Shown piece by piece: positions 5,599-10,321 of a stretch of DNA of 10,321 bases. The stretch lies in the NCBI GenBank assembly GCA_023437745.1, contig JAEZFI010000167.1, positions 1 through 10,321 of the forward strand, written 5' to 3'. Every line of letters starts with the position of its first letter. Position 1 is the first letter of the stretch. The notes under the pieces are model-generated. The model did no database searches, was not told the origin of the DNA, and saw only the letters and a list, made by a program, of their open reading frames with translations. Source of the stretch: Actinomycetes bacterium. Its GTDB lineage: Bacteria > Actinomycetota > Acidimicrobiia > Acidimicrobiales > Microtrichaceae. Made by a program: the position numbers and the translations under genes.

Positions 5599-6819
5599 AT
5601 GGCCGTGACCGACGAGACCGAAGCGACAGCGCCGAGCGCGGCAGGCGACCCGGACGAGTCCCGCGTCGCGCAGCTCGTCGAGCAGCTGCTCGCCGAGTGC
5701 CCACCCGACACGACGCCCGAGCGCGAGTTCCTGGGCCGGCAGTTCGACCTGGGGCTGGCGTGGGTGCAGTTCCCCGAGGGCAAGGGCGGCCTCGGGCTGT
5801 CGCCCAAGCTGAACCGCACGTGGATGACCCGGATCGCGACGGCCAAGGGTCCGATCGGCGGCGTCAAGAACCCGATCGGCTACGGCATGTGCGCGCCGGC
5901 CGTGCTGGCCCACGGCACCGACGAGCAGCACCAGCTGCTGCGCCCGTTGTTCACCAACGAGCACATCTGGTGCCAGCTCTTCTCCGAGCCCGGGGCCGGG
6001 TCGGACGTGGCGTCCCTCGCGATGCGAGCCGAGCGCGACGGCGACGAGTGGATCGTCAACGGCCAGAAGGTGTGGACCACCCTGGCCCACATCTCGCGGT
6101 ACGGGCTGCTCATCGCTCGCACCGATCCCGAGCAGCCGAAGCACCGTGGCATCACGGCGTTCATCGTCGACATGGAGGCCCCCGGCGTCGACACCCGACC
6201 CCTGCGCCAGATGACGGGTGAGGCCGAGTTCAACGAGGTGTACTTCACCGACGTCCGCATCCCGGACTCGATGCGGGTGGACGAGGTCGGCCGCGGCTGG
6301 GGTGTGTCGATCACCACCCTCATGAACGAGCGGGTCTCGATCGGTGGTGGCACACCACCCCGCAACTCCGGCCCGATCGGCCAGCTCCTCGCCCTGTGGG
6401 AGCAGGCCGGCGTGACCGACCCCGCCATGCGCGACGAGCTCGTCCGCCTCTGGGTCGGCGCCGAGGTGAACCGCCTGACGAACATGCGCGCCGCTGCGGG
6501 TCGCAAGCTCGGCACGCCCGGCCCCGAGGGATCGGTGTCGAAGCTGGCGATGGCCGAGCTGAACAAGCGCATCTACGACTTCGCCATGAACGTGATGGGC
6601 GCCGAGGGGATGCTGTTCTCCAGCTACGCGATGCACCAGCCGAAGACGGCGCTCTTCGGCGAGGACCTCTCGAAGAACTTCCTGCGCGCCCGCGCCAACT
6701 CCATCGAGGGCGGCACCTCGGAGGTCATGAAGAACATCCTCGGCGAGCGGGTGCTCGGGCTGCCCGGCGACGTGCGCGTCGACAAGGAGCTCCCGTGGAG
6801 CAAGGTGCCGCGGAGCTAG
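5599..6819 (+). CDS. Acyl-CoA dehydrogenase (FadE-like)
   Basis: 406-residue flavoenzyme of the acyl-CoA dehydrogenase family, which introduces the alpha-beta double bond into an acyl-CoA in beta-oxidation-type pathways and passes electrons to ETF. Seen: an N-terminal helical domain; the middle-domain flavin/substrate signature CQLFSEPGAGSD (SEPGAGSD at 129-136); VNGQKVWTT; EVYFTDVRIPDSMRV; and the C-terminal NSIEGGTSEVMKNILGERVLGLP, where E370 aligns with the catalytic base of medium-chain-type enzymes. The ending (VRVDKELPWSKVPRS) is typical of actinobacterial FadE proteins. Start ATG 5599 follows a purine run and a plausible -10/operator region. It appears monocistronic: 68 bases and a new -10 hexamer separate it from the kinase. 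Control by a palindrome-binding repressor responsive to an acyl-CoA is inferred. The substrate chain or ring type is not determinable. Confidence 0.94.
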   Translation: MAVTDETEATAPSAAGDPDESRVAQLVEQLLAECPPDTTPEREFLGRQFDLGLAWVQFPEGKGGLGLSPKLNRTWMTRIATAKGPIGGVKNPIGYGMCAPAVLAHGTDEQHQLLRPLFTNEHIWCQLFSEPGAGSDVASLAMRAERDGDEWIVNGQKVWTTLAHISRYGLLIARTDPEQPKHRGITAFIVDMEAPGVDTRPLRQMTGEAEFNEVYFTDVRIPDSMRVDEVGRGWGVSITTLMNERVSIGGGTPPRNSGPIGQLLALWEQAGVTDPAMRDELVRLWVGAEVNRLTNMRAAAGRKLGTPGPEGSVSKLAMAELNKRIYDFAMNVMGAEGMLFSSYAMHQPKTALFGEDLSKNFLRARANSIEGGTSEVMKNILGERVLGLPGDVRVDKELPWSKVPRS

Positions 6820-6875
6820 CCGCCGGGCTGCAACTTCAGGCGTTCGGGTGCGACGGTGCCCGGACACCACAGGGA

Positions 6876-6881
6876 TAGCCT
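6876..6881 (+). promoter_or_regulatory. Candidate leaderless -10 element of pyruvate kinase gene
   Basis: TAGCCT stands exactly six bases before ATG 6888, so transcription would start at or beside the A of the ATG. The bases between (GAGGCG) are purine-rich but abut the start codon and are too close to act as a Shine-Dalgarno. No clear -35 element is visible. Confidence 0.5.
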
Positions 6882-6887
6882 GAGGCG

Positions 6888-8330
6888 ATGGGCCGTCGCA
6901 CGAAGATCATCGCCACCATCGGCCCGGCTTCGGAGGACCCGAAGACGCTCCGCGCCATGGTCGAAGCCGGGATGGACGTGGCCCGGATCGGCCTCGCCCA
7001 CGGTTCGCTCGGTGACGCGATCGAGCGGTCGCGGCGGATCCGTGCGGTGGCCGCCGAGGCGGGACGCGCCGTCGGCATCCTGATCGACCTCCCCGGGCCC
7101 AAGGTGCGCCTCGGCGCGTTCCCCGACGGCGGCACGATCCTCGAGACCGGCTCCACGGTGGTGCTGCGACCCGGTGTCGAGCAGAGCACCGAGACCTCGC
7201 TCGGCGTCGACTACGAGAGCCTCCTGACCGACGTCCACCCCGGCGACTTCCTGGCGATCGGTGACGGCGTCGTCCGCCTGCGCGTCACGTCGGTCGACGG
7301 CGACGACGCCAAGGCCGAGGTCGTGAACGGCGGCGGCGTGCAGGGCCGTCCGGGCCTCCACGTGCCGTCGGATCGCCTCACGATGTCGACCCCCACGGCG
7401 GAGGACCTCTACAAGCTCGACGCGTTCATCGAAGAGGGCGTCGACATGGTCGCCATCAGCTTCGTCCGGTCGGCGCACGACATCCGCCGCGTCGGCACCG
7501 AGCCCAGCCCTCGCGGCCCCCTGATCATCGCCAAGATCGAGACCCGCGCAGCCGTCGAGAACCTGTCGGGGATCGTCGAGGCGTCGGGCGGCGTCATGGT
7601 CGCCCGAGGCGACCTCGGGATCGAGCTCGGCATCGAGGAGCTCCCGCACCTGCAGAAGCGCATCATCCGGGAGTGCATCTCGCTGGGCCGTCCCGTCATC
7701 ACGGCGACGCAGATGCTCGAGTCGATGATCACCGCACCGTCGCCGACGCGTGCCGAGGTCACCGACGTGGCCAACGCGATCTTCGACGGGTCGTCGGCGG
7801 TGATGCTCTCGGGTGAGACGGCCATCGGCGCCGACCCCGTCTCGGTGATCGCCACCATGTCGCGGATCTCCGAACGCGCCGACGCCGAGTTCGACTACGA
7901 GGGCTGGGCCCGCCGGCTCCGTCTGCTGCGACGCGAGGCCGTCGGTGACGGCGACGCCCGCATCACGGACGCGATGACGGGTGCCGCCTGGCGGGCCGCC
8001 ACCGAGGTGGGCGCCTCCGCGATCATCTGCATCTCCGACACCGGCTTCACCGTCCGGTCGATCGCACGGTTCCGCCCGACGATGCCGATCATCGGCTTCA
8101 GCCCGAACCCGCGCACGATGCAGCAGCTCACCCTCAGCTGGGGGACCACTCCGCTGGCGGGTCCGTCGGGGGTGGACAGCCTCGAGACGATGAGCGGGCT
8201 GGTCACGCTGGCTCGCGACCAGGGGCTGGTTCGTCCGGGCGACATCGTCGCGGTGCTCGCCGGGGCCGGCACGTCGCCGGGCGCCCGGGGCCGGACCACC
8301 GACCTCCTGCGCCTCGTCCGCGTCCCCTGA
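6888..8330 (+). CDS. pyk: Pyruvate kinase (divergent, K+-independent type)
   Basis: 480 residues, the usual bacterial length, converting phosphoenolpyruvate and ADP to pyruvate and ATP. Seen: RRTKIIATIGPAS at the start; catalytic K216 in IIAKIE with E218; MVARGDLGIELG with D242; TATQMLESMI with T274; PTRAEVTDVANAIFDG; MLSGETAIG; and a C-terminal allosteric-type domain (TGFTVRSIARFRP to the end). R33 and H38 of the first loop remain, but the usual ARxNFSHG reads ARIGLAHG, so the Asn and Ser that help hold potassium are G35 and A37. The next motif is DLPGPKVRL (67-75), with lysine in the position that marks potassium-independent kinases. The catalytic set is otherwise complete, so activity is expected. 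Start ATG 6888 is supported by TAGCCT six bases upstream. The alpha/beta hydrolase gene follows after four bases, implying co-transcription. Confidence 0.93.
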   Translation: MGRRTKIIATIGPASEDPKTLRAMVEAGMDVARIGLAHGSLGDAIERSRRIRAVAAEAGRAVGILIDLPGPKVRLGAFPDGGTILETGSTVVLRPGVEQSTETSLGVDYESLLTDVHPGDFLAIGDGVVRLRVTSVDGDDAKAEVVNGGGVQGRPGLHVPSDRLTMSTPTAEDLYKLDAFIEEGVDMVAISFVRSAHDIRRVGTEPSPRGPLIIAKIETRAAVENLSGIVEASGGVMVARGDLGIELGIEELPHLQKRIIRECISLGRPVITATQMLESMITAPSPTRAEVTDVANAIFDGSSAVMLSGETAIGADPVSVIATMSRISERADAEFDYEGWARRLRLLRREAVGDGDARITDAMTGAAWRAATEVGASAIICISDTGFTVRSIARFRPTMPIIGFSPNPRTMQQLTLSWGTTPLAGPSGVDSLETMSGLVTLARDQGLVRPGDIVAVLAGAGTSPGARGRTTDLLRLVRVP

Positions 8331-8334
8331 GCCC

Positions 8335-9135
8335 GTGACTCCCGAGACGTTCGAGGTCGACGGCCTGGCCGCGGCCCGCTTCGGGGAGCTGGCGCCCGGC
8401 GAGCTGCCGGTCGTGCTGGTCCACGGGGCGATGGACCGCTCGTCGGGGTTGCGGCGCTCGGTGCGGCACCTCCAGCCCGGAGTCGTCGTGACCTACGACC
8501 GGCGCGGGTATGCCGGCTCGCTCGCTGCCGGCATCTCGACGACGATGGCGGAGCAGGTCGCCGACCTGCTCGCGGTGATCGACGCCGTCACGAGCGGACC
8601 GGCCGTCGTGGTCGGGCACAGCCTCGGCGGGCTGATCGCGTTGCACGCCGCCATCGCCGCGCCGGACCGGGTGGCGGCCGTCGGTGCATGGGAGCCGCCG
8701 ATGCCGTGGGAGGACTGGTACGTCTCCGCGGCGGCGCGAGCGGCGATGGACGTGGGCGCGGATCAGGACCCCGCCGACTCGGCCGAGACGTTCATGCGCT
8801 CGATGATCGGTGACCGTCTGTGGGAACGGCTGCCCGCCGACTTCCGGGCGGAGCGCCGGGCCGAGGGTGCGACACTGCGCGCCGACCTGACGTTGAGCTC
8901 GGCGCCCGAGACGCGCCTGGACCTCGCCGAGGTGACCGTGCCGGTGGTCGCCGGCTTCGGGTCCGAGAGCCCCGAGCGGTTCCACCTCTCGGCACAGGCC
9001 GTCGCCGCCGGCGTGCCCCACGGCGAGGTCGTCGAGGTCGAGGGATCCAGCCACGGCGTGCACCTGTCGCACCCGGCCGACTTCGCCGCGTTCGTGCAGC
9101 AGGTGCTGCGAAGGGTCCCCGAGGTCCGCCGATAG
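8335..9135 (+). CDS. Alpha/beta hydrolase
   Basis: 266-residue alpha/beta-hydrolase-fold protein. Seen: the oxyanion-side VLVHGAMDRSSG (HG at 30-31), YDRRGYAGS, the nucleophile elbow VVVGHSLGG with S96, and a C-terminal GSSHGVHLSHPADF in which H240 is the probable catalytic histidine. The acid residue is less clear: after VPVVAGFG comes SESPERF, where E rather than D may serve. No signal peptide is visible. The family includes esterases, lactonases, epoxide or haloalkane hydrolases and C-C hydrolases, and the substrate is not assignable. Start GTG 8335 is four bases after the pyruvate kinase stop without a Shine-Dalgarno, suggesting translational coupling within one operon. Its stop codon TAG is also the first half of the TAGTCT hexamer that probably drives the following phospholipase gene. 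Confidence 0.9.
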   Translation: MTPETFEVDGLAAARFGELAPGELPVVLVHGAMDRSSGLRRSVRHLQPGVVVTYDRRGYAGSLAAGISTTMAEQVADLLAVIDAVTSGPAVVVGHSLGGLIALHAAIAAPDRVAAVGAWEPPMPWEDWYVSAAARAAMDVGADQDPADSAETFMRSMIGDRLWERLPADFRAERRAEGATLRADLTLSSAPETRLDLAEVTVPVVAGFGSESPERFHLSAQAVAAGVPHGEVVEVEGSSHGVHLSHPADFAAFVQQVLRRVPEVRR

Positions 9136-9138
9136 TCT
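9133..9138 (+). promoter_or_regulatory. Candidate leaderless -10 element of patatin gene, overlapping a stop codon
   Basis: TAGTCT stands seven bases before ATG 9146. Its first three bases are the stop codon of the alpha/beta hydrolase gene. There is no Shine-Dalgarno before the ATG. The phospholipase may therefore be transcribed both by readthrough and from this site. Confidence 0.45.
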
Positions 9139-9145
9139 CGACTCG

Positions 9146-10195
9146 ATGCCCTCGATCAAGCGTCCGCGCCGCCGCCCCCGGGTGGCGTTCGTGCTCTCCG
9201 GCGGTGGCAACCTCGGCGCCATCCAGGTGGGGCAGCTCCGGGCGCTCGCCGAGCGGGACATCGTCGCCGAGGTGGTGCTGGGCTGCTCCGTCGGCGCGCT
9301 GAACGGCGCCGCCTACGCAGCGGACCCGACCCTGGCCGGCATCCGGCACCTCGAATCGCTGTGGCGCACGACCAGCACGCCCGACCTGATGCCGTCGAGC
9401 CGCATGCCGAACACCCTGCAGATGGTCCGCAAGGGCACGGCCCTCTACAAGAACGACGGGCTGCGGCGGGGGATCGCTCGCTTCCTCGGTGGTCGCACCA
9501 CGTTCGAGGAGCTCGAGCTGCCGTTCCAGTGCGTGGCGACCGACATGGACCTCGCCATGGAGCACTGGTTCACCTCGGGCCCGCTGATGGAGCCCATCCT
9601 CGCGTCGGCGGCCCTCCCGTCCGTCTACCCGCCGGTGACGCTCGACGGGCGGCGGTACCTCGACGGTGGCGTCGTGAACAACGTGCCGATCAGCCGGGCG
9701 CTCGAGCTGGGGGTCAAGCGCATCTACGTGCTCCACGTCGGCCTGCACGGCCGGCCCGAGGCGGAGATCCGCCGGCCGATCGACGCCGCCCTCATGGCGT
9801 ACTGGATCGCCCGCAACAGCGGCCTCGCCCGCGACCTGGCGACGCTGCCCAAGGGGGTCGAGGTCGTGGTGCTCCCACCGGGTGACCGGCCCGACATCCG
9901 CTTCGACGACTTCAGCCAGAGCCCGGCGCTGGTCGAGCAGGGCCACAGCGGCGCCGCACACCACCTCGACGAGATCGCCGCGGCGGAGGAGGACGAGCCC
10001 GGTCTGGCGGAGCGCCTCCGCCGCGACATGTTCGTCTCGGCCGACTGGTGGCGGGTCCTCGAGCGGCGGCGCCGGGACCGTGAGCGGGGCGACGCCGGAC
10101 ACGGCGATGGCGGACACGGCGATGGTGGACACGGCGAGGACCTCGACCCCGAGGACGAGGCCGAGCTCGACCGCCTGGCCGGCGAGTCCTTCTGA
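9146..10195 (+). CDS. Patatin-like phospholipase
   Basis: 349-residue serine acyl hydrolase of the bacterial patatin family (RssA/YchK-like), expected to cleave acyl esters of phospholipids or other lipids with a Ser-Asp dyad. Seen: the oxyanion-hole glycine run SGGGNLG (18-24), the nucleophile elbow GCSVGALNG with S48, ASAALPSVYPPV, and the catalytic aspartate D173 in LDGGVVNNVP. The N-terminus is basic (MPSIKRPRRRPR) and leads straight into the first beta strand, so no export signal is seen. The patatin domain ends near residue 260. The remainder is charged and probably helical or disordered, with a His/Gly/Asp tract GDAGHGDGGHGDGGHGED (315-332) and an acidic end. Start ATG 9146 lies ten bases after the hydrolase stop, with TAGTCT seven bases before it. 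Juxtaposition with an alpha/beta hydrolase suggests lipid turnover, but no pathway is proven. Confidence 0.92.
   Translation: MPSIKRPRRRPRVAFVLSGGGNLGAIQVGQLRALAERDIVAEVVLGCSVGALNGAAYAADPTLAGIRHLESLWRTTSTPDLMPSSRMPNTLQMVRKGTALYKNDGLRRGIARFLGGRTTFEELELPFQCVATDMDLAMEHWFTSGPLMEPILASAALPSVYPPVTLDGRRYLDGGVVNNVPISRALELGVKRIYVLHVGLHGRPEAEIRRPIDAALMAYWIARNSGLARDLATLPKGVEVVVLPPGDRPDIRFDDFSQSPALVEQGHSGAAHHLDEIAAAEEDEPGLAERLRRDMFVSADWWRVLERRRRDRERGDAGHGDGGHGDGGHGEDLDPEDEAELDRLAGESF
10097..10137 (+). repeat. 15-bp tandem repeat in the patatin C-terminus
   Basis: GGACACGGCGATGGC (10097-10111) is followed by a copy with one change (10112-10126) and a partial third copy (10127-10137). The unit is five codons, so copy-number change keeps the frame. 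It encodes repeated Gly-His-Gly-Asp-Gly. Confidence 0.9.
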
Positions 10196-10210
10196 CTCCC
10201 GTTCTGTGTC

Positions 10211-10321
10211 GTGGAACGCGCCAGCTACCAGACGCCCGGTCAGGGCTTCACCAAGGTCTCGTTGATCAAGAGCGACCCCGAAGTGCCGGCGCTGATCGGC
10301 GTCTACGTGAAAGGCCCGGTC
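10211..10321 (+). CDS. Start of an unrecognised gene, cut by the window end
   Basis: An open frame from GTG 10211 runs to the window edge (37 codons, beginning VERASYQTPGQGFTKVSLIK and continuing to GVYVKGPV). Nearly every third codon position is G or C, as in neighbouring genes, and the other frames have stops or less typical usage, so this looks coding. It begins 15 bases after the patatin stop, in the same reading frame as the patatin gene, with no other start codon between. No Shine-Dalgarno or clear -10 hexamer is seen, so coupling to the patatin transcript is possible. I do not recognise the family from this fragment. Confidence 0.55.
   Translation, partial: MERASYQTPGQGFTKVSLIKSDPEVPALIGVYVKGPV

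Noticed and set aside
10097..10137. CRISPR-like or intergenic repeat array
   Set aside because: The 15-base units are adjacent without spacers, lie inside the patatin coding frame and match codon periodicity.

Overview
The window is gene-dense, very GC-rich DNA with codons that almost all end in G or C, frequent GTG starts and short intergenic gaps (longest about 93 bases). This fits a high-GC actinomycete. The gene set, together with promoters that sit directly against start codons, would suit an Acidimicrobiia-like lineage, but that placement is an inference without a marker gene. I see no rRNA, tRNA, CRISPR array, insertion sequence, phage gene or defence system. Most of the window is ordinary chromosomal metabolism.

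Layout: (1) 17-2005 holds a divergent pair: a glycerophosphodiester phosphodiesterase on the minus strand and a 12-helix MFS transporter on the plus strand. Only 21 bases separate them, and these carry two overlapping -10 elements. (2) 2006-2098 is a convergent gap filled by a long interrupted palindrome flanked by 10-base direct repeats. (3) 2099-4691, minus strand: a predicted lipoprotein with a degenerate metzincin-like metalloprotease domain, and upstream of it an AMP-forming acyl-CoA synthetase. (4) 4740-5513, plus strand, divergent from the synthetase: a SirB1-type transglutaminase-like/TPR protein. (5) 5599-6819: an acyl-CoA dehydrogenase preceded by a perfect 8+8 palindrome that looks like a repressor operator. 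(6) 6888-10195: a pyruvate kinase with unusual active-site substitutions, an alpha/beta hydrolase four bases behind it, and a patatin-like phospholipase with its own apparent promoter inside the hydrolase stop codon. (7) 10211 to the end: the start of an unrecognised plus-strand gene.

Functionally the genes lean towards lipid and acyl-CoA handling (phosphodiesterase, acyl-CoA synthetase, acyl-CoA dehydrogenase, patatin lipase, alpha/beta hydrolase) plus one glycolytic step. They lie in several separate transcription units, so a single pathway is not demonstrated.

The most interesting signals are in the non-coding DNA and in altered active sites. A TANNNT hexamer stands 5-7 bases before the start codon of five genes that lack a Shine-Dalgarno sequence, which suggests leaderless transcription. 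Genes with a purine-rich Shine-Dalgarno have the hexamer further upstream. I found no convincing undescribed multi-gene system.
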